A DNA stretch of 64,000 nt from Embleya hyalina (GCF_003967355.1 NZ_BIFH01000017.1:271065-335064), one strand, 5' to 3'. Shown: positions 52,768-61,559, counted from the first letter of the stretch. Translations and numbers: made by a program. The notes: generated from the letters alone by a model not told the origin.

Positions 52768-53628
52768 TCAGGTCGCGAACAGGCCGCGGTCGCCGGCCCG
52801 GCGTTCGAAGTCTTCGAGCCTGGCCTGGGTCCGGGCCGGTTCGATGTCGCACATGGCCTGCAGGAGGATCTGGCCCATCAGGATCGGGGCGCCGTACGAG
52901 TCGAAGACCAACTGCGAGCCGACGCCCGCGATCAGGACCGCGTCGGACAGGGCCGCCGCCGGGGCGAACGGGCTGTCGGTCACCGTCACGATGCGCAGGC
53001 CGAGGTCGCGCGCGACCCGCAGGCCCTCGCCCAACTCCCTCGGGTAGCGCGGCAGCGCGAAGCACAGCAGGCCCGTGGCGCCCGCCGCGCGGGCCTGGTC
53101 GAGCCGGTCCACGAGCAGCGAGCCGCCCTCGTCCAGGACCCGGACCTCGGGCAGCACCTTGGCGGCGAAGTAGCCGAAGCCGCGCGCCGGCGCCATCCCC
53201 GTGCGCAACCCGAGCACCACCAACGGACGTGAGGGCGCGAGCAGTTCGGCCGCGCGCGCGATCGGGCCCGGGTCGGCGAGCTGGTCGGCGAGCCGGGCCA
53301 GGTTGGCGATCTCGGCGTGCACGGCACCGACGTACTCGTTGCGGTCCACCTCCGTGGCCGACTCGGGCGTGGTCGGCAGGCCCAGTTCGCGCAGGTGCCG
53401 GCGCAGCGCCGGGTATCCGTCGAAGCCGAGCGCGACCGCGAACCGGGTCACCGAGGGCTGGCTGACCCCGGCGAGTTGGGCCACCTCGACGCTGGAGAGG
53501 AACACCGCCTCGCCCGCGTGCCGGACCAGGCAGTGCGCGATCCGGCGCTGGGTGGGGGTGAGCCGGTGGCGCTCGAAGAGGGCGAGCAGGCGGGCGGAAG
53601 GGCTCGCGTCGTCGTCGGCCACCGACAT
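52768..53628 (-). CDS. RpiR-family transcriptional regulator (probable hut regulator)
   Basis: 286 aa. N-terminal RpiR helix-turn-helix (VFLSSVEVAQLAGVSQPSVT, then FAVALGFDGYPALRRHLREL) and a C-terminal SIS sugar-isomerase-like domain. GAGGAG lies two bases before ATG 53628 but eight before GTG 53622, so the second may be the real start. It sits between the hutU operon and hutH, transcribed with the same orientation, making control of histidine breakdown likely. Direct repeats near the end of hutH lie just upstream of its promoter region. Confidence 0.88.
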   Translation of the reverse strand: MSVADDDASPSARLLALFERHRLTPTQRRIAHCLVRHAGEAVFLSSVEVAQLAGVSQPSVTRFAVALGFDGYPALRRHLRELGLPTTPESATEVDRNEYVGAVHAEIANLARLADQLADPGPIARAAELLAPSRPLVVLGLRTGMAPARGFGYFAAKVLPEVRVLDEGGSLLVDRLDQARAAGATGLLCFALPRYPRELGEGLRVARDLGLRIVTVTDSPFAPAAALSDAVLIAGVGSQLVFDSYGAPILMGQILLQAMCDIEPARTQARLEDFERRAGDRGLFAT

Positions 53629-53707
53629 CTCTCCTCGCTGTTCGGACGTTGCCCGGGTGCCGTCGCGGCCCCGGGCCGGCGCGGGCCGAGGGCGGTCCGC
53701 GCCGATG

Positions 53708-53742
53708 CCGCGGCCGGGGACCCGTGTCGGTCCCGGCCGCGG
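53708..53742 (-). terminator. hairpin after hutH
   Basis: Arms 53708-53721 and 53730-53742 pair as a 13-bp stem with one bulged G, 33 bp beyond the hutH stop and 80 bp before the rpiR start. It separates hutH from rpiR transcripts. Confidence 0.6.
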
Positions 53743-53743
53743 T

Positions 53744-53782
53744 ATCAGTTCATCCTGCCTGATCTGATGGGGAATCAGTTCA
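53744..53782. repeat. direct repeat ATCAGTTCA, two copies 30 bp apart
   Basis: ATCAGTTCA at 53744-53752 and 53774-53782. The second copy includes the hutH stop codon. The spacing is close to three helical turns, and the pair lies upstream of rpiR on the minus strand, where it could be an autoregulatory site. Confidence 0.35.
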
Positions 53783-55358
53783 GCTCGCCGGTCACCGAGC
53801 GGGCGGCCTCGATCACACCGCCGGCGCGGACGAAGGCGTCGGCGGCCTCCAGATCCGGTGCCAGGAAGCGGTCCGGGCCCACTCCCTCGCCACCGCTCGC
53901 CCGCAGCGCGGCCACCACCGCGGCGGTCGCGGGCGCGGGCGCACCGGCCCCGGCGGCCACTCGCATGTCCAGCGCCCGGGCGGCGGTGGTCAGCTCGATC
54001 GCCAGAACGCGGTTCAGGTTGTCGATCGCGCGGCGCAGCTTGCGGGCCGCGCTCCAGCCCATCGAGACGTGGTCCTCCTGCATCGCCGAGCTGGGGATGG
54101 AGTCGGCGGAGGCGGGCACCGCCAGGCGCTTGCACTCGGAGACGAGCGCGGCCTGGGTGTACTGGGCGATCATCAGGCCGGAGTCGACGCCCGGGTCGTC
54201 GGCGAGGAACGCGGGCAGGCCGTGCGAGCGGGACGGGTCGAGCAGCCGGTCGGTGCGGCGCTCGGCGATCGAGCCGAGGTCGGCCACCGCGACGGCGAGG
54301 AAGTCGAGCACGTAGCCGACCGGGGCGCCGTGGAAGTTGCCGTTGGACTCGATCCGGCCGTCCTCCAGGATCACCGGGTTGTCCACGGCGGCGGCCAGCT
54401 CGCGATCGGCGACGAGCAGCGCGTGGGCCAGGGTGTCCCGGCCCGCGCCGGCCACCTGCGGCGCGCAGCGCACCGAGTAGGCGTCCTGGACGCGCGGCGC
54501 GGCGTCCTGGTGGTGCCCGGTCAGCGCCGAGCCCTGGAGCACCCGCGACATGTTGGCCGCGCTGGCCGCCTGGCCCGGGTGCGGGCGGATGGCGTGCAGC
54601 GCCGGGTCGAGCACGCGCGAGGTGCCGAGCAGCGCCTCCATCGTCATCGCGGCGGTGATGTCGGCGGTGGTGAACAGTCGGGCGAGATCGGCGCCGGCCA
54701 TCAACAACATGCCGAGCATGCCGTCGGTGCCGTTGATCAGCGCCAGACCCTCCTTCTCCTTGAGCTCGATCGGCTCGATCCCGGCGGCGGCGAGCAGCTC
54801 GGCGGCGGGGCGCACCTCGCCGTCGGGACCGGCCGCCTCGCCCTCGCCGGTGAGCACGAGGGCACAGTGCGCGAGCGGCGCCAGGTCCCCGCTGCACCCG
54901 AGCGAGCCGAATTCGCGGACCACCGGCGTGATGCGGGCGTTCAGCAGCGCGGCCATGGTGCGCGCGACCACCGGGCGCACGCCCGTGCGACCCGAGCACA
55001 GCGTCTTCAACCGGAGCAGCATCAGCGCGCGGACCACCTCGTCCTCGACGCGCGGGCCCATCCCGGCGGCGTGCGAGCGGACCAGCGAGTGTTGCAGGCG
55101 CGTACGCAGTTCGGGGCTGATGTGCCGGACGGCGAGCGCGCCGAAGCCGGTGGACACCCCGTAGACGGGTTCGGTGCGCGCGGCGAGTCCTTCGACGACG
55201 GCCCGGGAGCCGGTCATCGCCTTGATCGCGCTTTCGGCGAGTTCGACGCGTGCGCCGGTGCGGGCGACCGCGAGGACGTCCCTCGGGGACATCCCGGCCT
55301 CGCCGATCAGGACGGTGGCGGGAGCTGCTTCGGGGGCGCTGTGCAGATCATTATTCAC
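53775..55358 (-). CDS. hutH: histidine ammonia-lyase
   Basis: 527 aa from GTG 55358. The MIO-forming triad is Cys-Ser-Gly in FGSLGCSGDLAPLAH rather than the usual Ala-Ser-Gly. VYGVSTGFGALAVRHI and NGTDGMLGMLL are other family signatures. HutH converts L-histidine to urocanate and ammonia, the first step of the pathway. No ribosome-binding site is seen; a CATAAT -10-like box ends six bases before the GTG, so the mRNA may be leaderless. The hut motif overlaps this start. The gene lies beside rpiR and the hutU operon, giving a complete cluster. Confidence 0.96.
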   Translation of the reverse strand: MNNDLHSAPEAAPATVLIGEAGMSPRDVLAVARTGARVELAESAIKAMTGSRAVVEGLAARTEPVYGVSTGFGALAVRHISPELRTRLQHSLVRSHAAGMGPRVEDEVVRALMLLRLKTLCSGRTGVRPVVARTMAALLNARITPVVREFGSLGCSGDLAPLAHCALVLTGEGEAAGPDGEVRPAAELLAAAGIEPIELKEKEGLALINGTDGMLGMLLMAGADLARLFTTADITAAMTMEALLGTSRVLDPALHAIRPHPGQAASAANMSRVLQGSALTGHHQDAAPRVQDAYSVRCAPQVAGAGRDTLAHALLVADRELAAAVDNPVILEDGRIESNGNFHGAPVGYVLDFLAVAVADLGSIAERRTDRLLDPSRSHGLPAFLADDPGVDSGLMIAQYTQAALVSECKRLAVPASADSIPSSAMQEDHVSMGWSAARKLRRAIDNLNRVLAIELTTAARALDMRVAAGAGAPAPATAAVVAALRASGGEGVGPDRFLAPDLEAADAFVRAGGVIEAARSVTGELN

Positions 55359-55363
55359 TCGAA
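55353..55363 (-). promoter_or_regulatory. hut motif overlapping the hutH start codon
   Basis: On the minus strand TTCGAGTGAAT matches the motif before hutU except for one missing A. It covers the GTG at 55358 and lies directly after the -10-like CATAAT (55370-55365), a position where bound protein would block transcription. Confidence 0.4.
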
Positions 55364-55507
55364 CATTATGTGCATGGATCGCGACAACACCAGGGCGGCT
55401 ACCGTGCCGGAAGGAGTTCGCACGTTCGCGCGGGGCGTCCGGTCCGGATCGAAGCGCGCGGACATCGGGAAAACACCGTCGGGGACGGACCAGGGAAAGG
55501 CAGTGTC

Positions 55508-56356
55508 GTGGGTCGGGTCACCTCTCGCCACAGGGTCGTACGGCTGGGCGGCGACGCGCCCCCCGTACCGCGGATCGACACGCTCGTCGCCGAGGAGCCG
55601 CTCGACATCCGGCTCGGCGGGCGCACCGTCACGGTGACGATGCGCACCCCGGGCGACGACTTCGACCTGGTCGCCGGGTTCCTGGCGGCCGAGGGGGTGG
55701 TCGGCGCGGCCGAGGACCTGGCCGCGATGCGCTACTGCGCGGGCACCGACGACGAGGGCCGCAACACGTACAACGTGGTGGACGCGGCACTCGCGCCGCA
55801 CGTGCCGGCCCCGGATCCGGGCCTGATGCGCGGGGTGTGGACGTCGAGCGCGTGCGGGATCTGCGGCAGCACCGGCATCGACGGGCTGCGCCGGATGTCG
55901 CGCTTCGACGTGCGCGCGGACGAGGTGCGGGTGGACGCGGAGGTGCTGTACGCGCTGCCCGATCGGCTGCGCGCGGCGCAGAAGGTGTTCGCCAGCACCG
56001 GCGGCCTGCACGCGGCGGGGCTGTTCACCGCCGCCGGCGAGATGGTGTGCGTGCGCGAGGACGTGGGCCGGCACAACGCGGTGGACAAGGTGGTGGGGTG
56101 GGCGCTGCGCGAGGGGCGGCTGCCGCTGGCGGGGCATGTGTTGATGGTCAGCGGGCGGGCCTCGTTCGAGCTGACCCAAAAGGCCGCGATGGCGGGGGTG
56201 CCGGTGATGGCCGCGGTGTCCGCGCCGTCGGGTCTGGCGGTGGACCTGGCCGCGGACGCGGGGGTGACCCTGGTCGGCTTCCTGCGCGGCCGCTCGGCGA
56301 ACGTGTACAGCCTCCCGGATCGGATCACGGTGTCCGAGCCCGCCACGACCGCCTGA
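55508..56356 (+). CDS. fdhD: formate dehydrogenase sulfurtransferase FdhD
   Basis: 282 aa from GTG 55508, with AAAGG seven bases upstream. SSACGICGSTGI carries the Cys-x2-Cys pair that takes the persulfide from a cysteine desulfurase and delivers sulfur to the molybdenum cofactor. EDVGRHNAVDKVVG and VSGRASFELTQKAAMAGVPV are the cofactor-binding segments. Needed to activate formate dehydrogenase. No formate dehydrogenase gene is in the window. Histidine breakdown through N-formylglutamate releases formate, so a functional link with the hut cluster is possible. Confidence 0.93.
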   Translation: MGRVTSRHRVVRLGGDAPPVPRIDTLVAEEPLDIRLGGRTVTVTMRTPGDDFDLVAGFLAAEGVVGAAEDLAAMRYCAGTDDEGRNTYNVVDAALAPHVPAPDPGLMRGVWTSSACGICGSTGIDGLRRMSRFDVRADEVRVDAEVLYALPDRLRAAQKVFASTGGLHAAGLFTAAGEMVCVREDVGRHNAVDKVVGWALREGRLPLAGHVLMVSGRASFELTQKAAMAGVPVMAAVSAPSGLAVDLAADAGVTLVGFLRGRSANVYSLPDRITVSEPATTA

Positions 56357-56376
56357 GCGCCGCGGACCGCCCCGGC

Positions 56377-58248
56377 CTAGTCCGGCAGCGACGCGCCCCC
56401 GGTCAGCGCCACCGCGACCAGCGCGCGCAGCACCGGGGCCAGGCCGGTCACGCTCAGGCTCAGGTCGTCGGCGTAGATCTCCACCAGCCAACCGCCCGCC
56501 GCGTTGCTCCCGCCCGCCGCGACCATCGCCTTGTAGCCGCCGACCAGGAGCAGGTCCTCCTCGGCCGGGTCGGTGCCCGGATCACCGAGTTCGGCGACGA
56601 AGCCGCCGCCCTGGACCGCGTCGGCGGTGGCCGGATAGTGCGCCAGGTCGTATTCGGCGGTCACCGCGTCGTGGCGCGGCCCGGACTCGCTCTGCACGCC
56701 GGTCAGCCGGTGGATCGAGTACCGCACGGTGCGCAGCACCCGGCCGCCGGGCGGCAGGTACGACACCCACCACGCCACCCCGTCCAGCATCCGGGCGAAG
56801 GTGTCCGCGACGATCTCCAGGCGGCCCAGCGTGTCCGCCCGGTGCACGCTCTTGGGTTCGCGCTCGTCCAGGACCGCGAGCACCGCGGCCAGCAGTCGGC
56901 CCGGCTCGGCGTTGTGCAGCGCGCCGCGGAACCGGCGGCGGTCGCGGTGCGGGCCGGGGCCCTCGGCCTCCGCCTCGTCCTGCGCCTCGCGGGCCAGGGA
57001 CAGGGTCAGGTCGGGTTGTTGGCCGCGCCCGGCGACCACCGGGCGGGTCGAGCGCGAACCCTTGGCCCGGTACTGGGCCGCGTCGGCGAGTCGGAAGAGC
57101 CGGTCCGCGCTGGTCACCGGGCCCACCGGGTCGCCGGTGGAGGCGACGCCGCAGGCCACGCCCTCGCCGTCGTGCATGCGCAGCGCGCGGCGGCACAGTT
57201 CCTCGGCGACCGCGACCACGTCGTCGGGCGGGTAGCCCTCGACCAGTACACAGAACTCGTCGCCGCCGAGCCGGGCGGCGATCGCGCCCGGCAACATCGC
57301 GCCGCACGCGGAGAGTTGGTCGGCGAAGCGCTCCAGGAGGCGGTCGCCGACATCGTGCCCGCGTTCGTCGTTGAGCCGCTTGAGGCCGTTGACGTCGCAG
57401 ACGATCAGGCTGACCACCACGCCGTCCCGGTAGTGCCGGGCCATCGCCTCGTCCAACCGGGCGTCGATCGCGCGGCGGTTGGCCAGACCGGTCAGCGGGT
57501 CGGTGAAGGCCAGCTTCTCGATCCGCTCGAAGTGTTCCGCCTGCGCCAGGCCGGCCGAGATCTGCGCGGCCAGGACACCCGCGAACTCGGCGTCCACCGG
57601 CTCGAAGCGCGGCTGATCGGCCCGCCGGGCCAGATACAGCTCGCCCCACACCCGCCCCTCGACCATGATCGGCGCGACCATGCAGTCGTGCCGTCCCCGG
57701 CGCAACATCGCCGCGACCCGCTCGGGGTCGCGCGTGTGCTCCGGATCGTCCACGCACCGCGACCACGTGGTCGGCCAGCCCTCCGACTCGATGATGTCGG
57801 GGAAGTCGGTGACCGGATACGTCTCCGCGGCGGGCAGCGGCTCCTCGCCCTCGGCCAGCTCGCCGTCGTTGACCAGCACCCGCAGTCGGCCGGTGTCCCG
57901 CTCCCAGACCGAGATGGAGGCGTGCGCGGCGCCCATCGCCAGGCGTGCCTGGGCCGCCGAGACGCGGACCACCTCGGAGAAGTGGTGGGTCGTGGCGAGC
58001 GTCTTGGCCAGGTGGATGATCGCGTGCAGTCGACGGGCGGCGTCGGGTCCCTCGACCAGGGCGGCGGGTTCCGGACACGTGTCGCCGGGCATACCGGGCA
58101 GGTGGTCGGCAGGGCCGCCCGAACCGTCGGTTCCGGGAGTGCTCGAATCGGGTCGCGAAGCTACGGTTCTCACCCCCAATCCGCCGGTACCGAGACCAGA
58201 GGATATGTCATATATTGCCCGATTAACGGCAACGTGCACCCGCGTCAT
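56377..58248 (-). CDS. GAF-GGDEF diguanylate cyclase
   Basis: 623 aa from ATG 58248 (GAGG seven bases upstream). A GAF domain at about 65-230 is followed by a GGDEF domain at about 235-400 with FTDPLTGLANRRAID and an intact RLGGDEFCVLVEG, so it should make c-di-GMP. No RxxD inhibitory site precedes GGDEF. The last 190 residues are a further, GAF-like domain (VADTFARMLDGVAWWVSYL onward). Codons 1-30 contain many codons rare in this genome (ATA twice, AGA, TTG, GGG, GTT, AAT), so the real start may be GTG 58173 or ATG 58092 with the promoter lying inside the present N-terminus. Confidence 0.88.
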   Translation of the reverse strand: MTRVHVAVNRAIYDISSGLGTGGLGVRTVASRPDSSTPGTDGSGGPADHLPGMPGDTCPEPAALVEGPDAARRLHAIIHLAKTLATTHHFSEVVRVSAAQARLAMGAAHASISVWERDTGRLRVLVNDGELAEGEEPLPAAETYPVTDFPDIIESEGWPTTWSRCVDDPEHTRDPERVAAMLRRGRHDCMVAPIMVEGRVWGELYLARRADQPRFEPVDAEFAGVLAAQISAGLAQAEHFERIEKLAFTDPLTGLANRRAIDARLDEAMARHYRDGVVVSLIVCDVNGLKRLNDERGHDVGDRLLERFADQLSACGAMLPGAIAARLGGDEFCVLVEGYPPDDVVAVAEELCRRALRMHDGEGVACGVASTGDPVGPVTSADRLFRLADAAQYRAKGSRSTRPVVAGRGQQPDLTLSLAREAQDEAEAEGPGPHRDRRRFRGALHNAEPGRLLAAVLAVLDEREPKSVHRADTLGRLEIVADTFARMLDGVAWWVSYLPPGGRVLRTVRYSIHRLTGVQSESGPRHDAVTAEYDLAHYPATADAVQGGGFVAELGDPGTDPAEEDLLLVGGYKAMVAAGGSNAAGGWLVEIYADDLSLSVTGLAPVLRALVAVALTGGASLPD

Positions 58249-58540
58249 GCCGTCACCTCGACGGGTCGCTGTTCGCGTGCGTTCCTGATTGGGCCCCGGA
58301 CGGCTCCCGCGCGAGCCGCCGGGCTCGCGCCGGTCCGAGCGAAGCGCTTGTATACCCCGGCTTCGCGTCCTGCGCACATTACTCCTGTGGCCCGGCTCCG
58401 CAACGCCCCGTGTCCGGCCCGTGTCCGGGCTGTGGCAAACGATGGCGCGCGAGGGCGCGAGGTTGTGAAGAGAACGTGGAAGGCTCCCACGATCTCGGCC
58501 GAAAGGGTACGGTCGCGGGCACAGTCCGAAGGAGCCACGC

Positions 58541-58936
58541 GTGCCCACGCTTTCCGTCATCGCCGCGATCGACGTACCGGCCGCCCGGATCTGGGAGGCG
58601 GTAGGAGACTTCGAGGACCCGTCCGCGTGGCATCCGTGGCCGGTCGACGAGCACACCGGGGACGAGCGGCGGCTGCGTACACCCGACGGTACGACCGTGC
58701 GCGAACGGTTGGTCGAGCACGACGCGGCGGGGCACTCCTACCGCTATCGCGCGCTCGACGGCCTGCCGCTGTCGGGCCGACTCGCGCTCGAATCGATCGC
58801 CGGCGGCACGATGTGCCTGGTGGTCTGGTCGGTCCGGTTCGAGAGCGCACCCGCCGAACAGCTCCCGCTGCTGCGCGAGCTCGAACACGCGGTGCTGCGC
58901 CCCGGGCTGCGGTCGCTGCGCGAGGCGTTCGGCTGA
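58541..58936 (+). CDS. SRPBCC (START/Bet v1-like) lipid- or ligand-binding protein
   Basis: 131 aa, GTG 58541 with AAGGAG six bases upstream. The opening LSVIAAIDVPAARIWEAVGD and DPSAWHPW are typical of polyketide-cyclase/SRPBCC proteins, and the C-terminal helix is ELEHAVLRPGLRSLREAF. These proteins bind hydrophobic ligands. The single gene is divergent from the GGDEF gene over a 292-bp region that should contain both promoters. Confidence 0.85.
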   Translation: MPTLSVIAAIDVPAARIWEAVGDFEDPSAWHPWPVDEHTGDERRLRTPDGTTVRERLVEHDAAGHSYRYRALDGLPLSGRLALESIAGGTMCLVVWSVRFESAPAEQLPLLRELEHAVLRPGLRSLREAFG

Positions 58937-58985
58937 CCCGCCGAACCGCCGGCGCGCACGCCGGGCGGGTCGAGCGGGTCGGGAG

Positions 58986-60056
58986 TCACTGCGGTATCGG
59001 CGTGCCCGGGCGGCACACCGTCCAGGGTTCGACCAGTCCCAGACCGCGGACCGGACGCCGCCACATCGGATGCAGCTCGTAGCGGGTGTCCCCTTCGAGG
59101 GCGGCGGCCAGCTCCCGGTCGACCACCACCGCGTCCTTGGGACTGAGCGCGGTCAGCCGACTGGCCAGGTTCACCGTGGTCCCGAACACGTCGCCCATCC
59201 GGGACAACACGTGGCCGTACGCGATGCCCACCCGCAGCGCGGGCAGGATCTCCTCCTCGGCCATCGCCTCGACCAGCCGCAGCCCGAGTTCCACCGCCGA
59301 GTCCGGCGAGAAGGTCACGAACAACACCTCGTCGCCCAGCGTCTTGACCAGGCGCCCGCCCTGCTCGGCGATCACGTCGACGGCGGTGTCCTCGAAGGTC
59401 TGGACGAGGCGACCCAGCTCGGCCTCCTCCAGGTTGCGCGACAACCGGGTGAAGCCGACCAGGTCGGCGAAGCCGACGGCGAGCGACTGGCCCACCGTCT
59501 GCTGGTCGGTGAGCCCCTGCATGGCCCGCGAACTGGCCGCGGCCAGGTGCCGCCGCCAGGCGTAGATGACCAGCGGTTCGAGTTCGAGCATCACGTCGCC
59601 GGCGGTGGTGACCACCTGCTCGGAGCGGCTGCCGGTCAGCTCGTTGCCGATGTAGTCCACCCACGCCTCGGTCTGCCATTCGGCGAACCGGGCCATGGTC
59701 TGGCCCACCGAGCGCACGAACTGCGCCGCGACGGTGGCCGGCAGCAGCCCCGACTCGGTCAGCTCGCGCAGGTGCTTGAGCGCCGCGACGTCGGCGTCGG
59801 TGAACGCGCGGGCCGGGCCGAAGTCGGCGAAGCCCAGGCCGCGCCACAACCGGCGGGCCTCGTCGAGGGGCACTCCGACCAGGTCCGCGACCTGGCCGGA
59901 GGTGTAGCGCCGGGGCGCGCCCAGAACGACCTGTTCGACGTCGGCGATCGTGTTGTTGACCGCCTCGATGTCGGACAGGTCGGGCAGGGCGGGTTGATCG
60001 ACCGCGTCGGCCCCGGCGCCCGCGCCGGGCTCCACGCGGGTCCGTTCCTCGGGCAT
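58986..60056 (-). CDS. cya: class III adenylate cyclase
   Basis: 356 aa from ATG 60056. The N-terminal part holds a MerR-like helix-turn-helix-type segment (YTSGQVADLVGVPLDEARRL). The cyclase domain (about 185-350) contains GFADLVGFTRLSR with the first metal aspartate and KTLGDEVLFV with the second. FGTTVNLASRLTALSPKD follows, with the Asn and Arg that act on the substrate. All catalytic residues are present. In S. coelicolor the single Cya is encoded next to birA and pccB, as here. It makes cAMP, required for spore germination and development. Confidence 0.93.
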   Translation of the reverse strand: MPEERTRVEPGAGAGADAVDQPALPDLSDIEAVNNTIADVEQVVLGAPRRYTSGQVADLVGVPLDEARRLWRGLGFADFGPARAFTDADVAALKHLRELTESGLLPATVAAQFVRSVGQTMARFAEWQTEAWVDYIGNELTGSRSEQVVTTAGDVMLELEPLVIYAWRRHLAAASSRAMQGLTDQQTVGQSLAVGFADLVGFTRLSRNLEEAELGRLVQTFEDTAVDVIAEQGGRLVKTLGDEVLFVTFSPDSAVELGLRLVEAMAEEEILPALRVGIAYGHVLSRMGDVFGTTVNLASRLTALSPKDAVVVDRELAAALEGDTRYELHPMWRRPVRGLGLVEPWTVCRPGTPIPQ

Positions 60057-60114
60057 GTGGCTCCACCGGGTGTGCGAAGGATGGTCTCGTCGGAGCCACA
60101 CTACGTGTCGGGGG

Positions 60115-60645
60115 TCACAAAGGTTCGGGGTCGGGCGGTCCCACGTGCTTCTTCCGCCCGGCGGCGGCCCGCTCGACGAGGACCAGCAGCTCGCTCTGCA
60201 GGCGCACCACGTGCGGCAGACCGGGCAGTTCCAGGCGTTCCCGGTCGCCGACGGGCACCAGGGCGATGGTGCCCGCGCCGAGCATCCGGTCCACGAACGA
60301 CTCGTGCTCGATCAGCACGTCGGCCACCCGCGCGAACGGCACCACCCGGATCTCCCGGGTCAGCGCGCCGGTACGCACGGTCAGTCGGTCGGCGGCCACC
60401 GAGTACATGGTGCCCAGCCAGGTCAGCCACGGCGCGACGCTCCAGCGGACCAGGACCGCCAGGCCGGTCAGGAGCACCGCGGGCTGGATCCAGGCGCGTG
60501 CGGCGCTCGGGGGCGTGAGCGCGGCGAGGAAGCCGGTGACGGCGACCGTGCCGAACAGGGCCAGGGCGGGACGGACGAGGTGCATCCAGTGCGGGCGCAC
60601 GACGAAGAGGATGTCGTCGTCGACCTCGGCTGTGGTTGTGAACAC
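60115..60645 (-). CDS. PH-domain (bPH2) membrane protein
   Basis: 176 aa, GTG 60645 with AGGAGG six bases upstream. Two membrane segments (LVRPALALFGTVAVTGFLAAL and PAVLLTGLAVLVRWSVAPWL by composition) are followed by a YdbS/bPH2-type domain, YSVAADRLTVRTGALTREI, then VVPFARVADVLIEHESFVDR. The protein lies directly upstream of cya on the same strand, with 58 bp between, and may form an operon with it. Function unknown. Confidence 0.85.
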   Translation of the reverse strand: MFTTTAEVDDDILFVVRPHWMHLVRPALALFGTVAVTGFLAALTPPSAARAWIQPAVLLTGLAVLVRWSVAPWLTWLGTMYSVAADRLTVRTGALTREIRVVPFARVADVLIEHESFVDRMLGAGTIALVPVGDRERLELPGLPHVVRLQSELLVLVERAAAGRKKHVGPPDPEPL

Positions 60646-60765
60646 CGGGCCTCCTGGGGGTCATCCCCGATTGTGCGGTCCCCCTCGGCCGGAGGGGTGG
60701 AGGCATGCCGTTCGCCGACGTAAATGCGTCGACAGCCCGCCCGGCGCTCGGCAGAGTGGCCGTCC

Positions 60766-61506
60766 GTGACGAGCAGTGAGCCGTGGACCCGGGCGACCGC
60801 CGAGCGCTACGACGCCGAGGAGACCGAGATGGCCTCGGCGGCCGTTCTCGAACCGACCCTCGCCTTCCTCGCCGAGGCGGCCGGAACCGGCCCCGCCCTG
60901 GAGTTCGCCATCGGAACCGGACGCGTGGGCGTCCCGCTGCGCGAACGCGGCGTCCCGGTGGTGGGCATCGAACTGTCCGAGCACATGGCGGCGGTCCTGC
61001 GGCGCAAGATCGACGAGGACACGCTCCCGGTGGTCGTCGGGGACATGGCCGACACCGTCGTCCCCGGCGAGTTCACCCTGGTCTACCTCGTCTACAACAC
61101 CATCACGAACCTGCTCACCCAGGACGAGCAGGTCGAGTGTTTCCGCAACGCCGCGCGCCATCTGCGGCCCGGCGGCCGATTCGTCGTCGAACTGGGCCTG
61201 CCGCCGCTGCGCCTGCTGCCACCCGGCCAGGTCGCGGTGCCGTTCGACGTCTCCGAGCGACACCTCGGCTTCGACACCTTCGACCTGGTCGAGCAGATCC
61301 TCGTCTCGCACCACTTCACCCGCGACGGCGACGACGGCCGCTACCGCCGAGACAACTCCCGGCACCGGTACGCCTGGCCGGCGGAACTGGACCTGATGGC
61401 CCGAATCGCCGGCCTCACCCTGGAGCGTCGCGTCGCCGACTGGCACGGAGCACCCTTCACCCAGGACTCCACCAAACACGTCTCCGTCTGGCGCAAGCCG
61501 ACCTGA
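60766..61506 (+). CDS. SAM-dependent methyltransferase
   Basis: 246 aa from GTG 60766. The Rossmann SAM site is LEFAIGTGRVGVPL (about 46), with GIELSEHM as the acidic loop and GDMADTVVPGEFTLVYLVYNT afterwards, read from separate runs. Typical of small class I methyltransferases with unknown substrates. No ribosome-binding site; a CAGAGT ends eight bases before the GTG, so it may be leaderless. Divergent from the PH-domain gene. Confidence 0.85.
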   Translation: MTSSEPWTRATAERYDAEETEMASAAVLEPTLAFLAEAAGTGPALEFAIGTGRVGVPLRERGVPVVGIELSEHMAAVLRRKIDEDTLPVVVGDMADTVVPGEFTLVYLVYNTITNLLTQDEQVECFRNAARHLRPGGRFVVELGLPPLRLLPPGQVAVPFDVSERHLGFDTFDLVEQILVSHHFTRDGDDGRYRRDNSRHRYAWPAELDLMARIAGLTLERRVADWHGAPFTQDSTKHVSVWRKPT

Positions 61507-61541
61507 GCACTCGGCCACGAGGCCGCACCGGGCCCGCCCCC

Positions 61542-61559
61542 GGCCGCGGATCCGCGGCC
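61542..61559. terminator. 18-bp palindrome between methyltransferase and birA
   Basis: GGCCGCGGATCCGCGGCC is a perfect palindrome in the gap between the convergent methyltransferase and birA genes, flanked by further G/C-rich sequence. Probably part of a bidirectional terminator. Confidence 0.5.
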
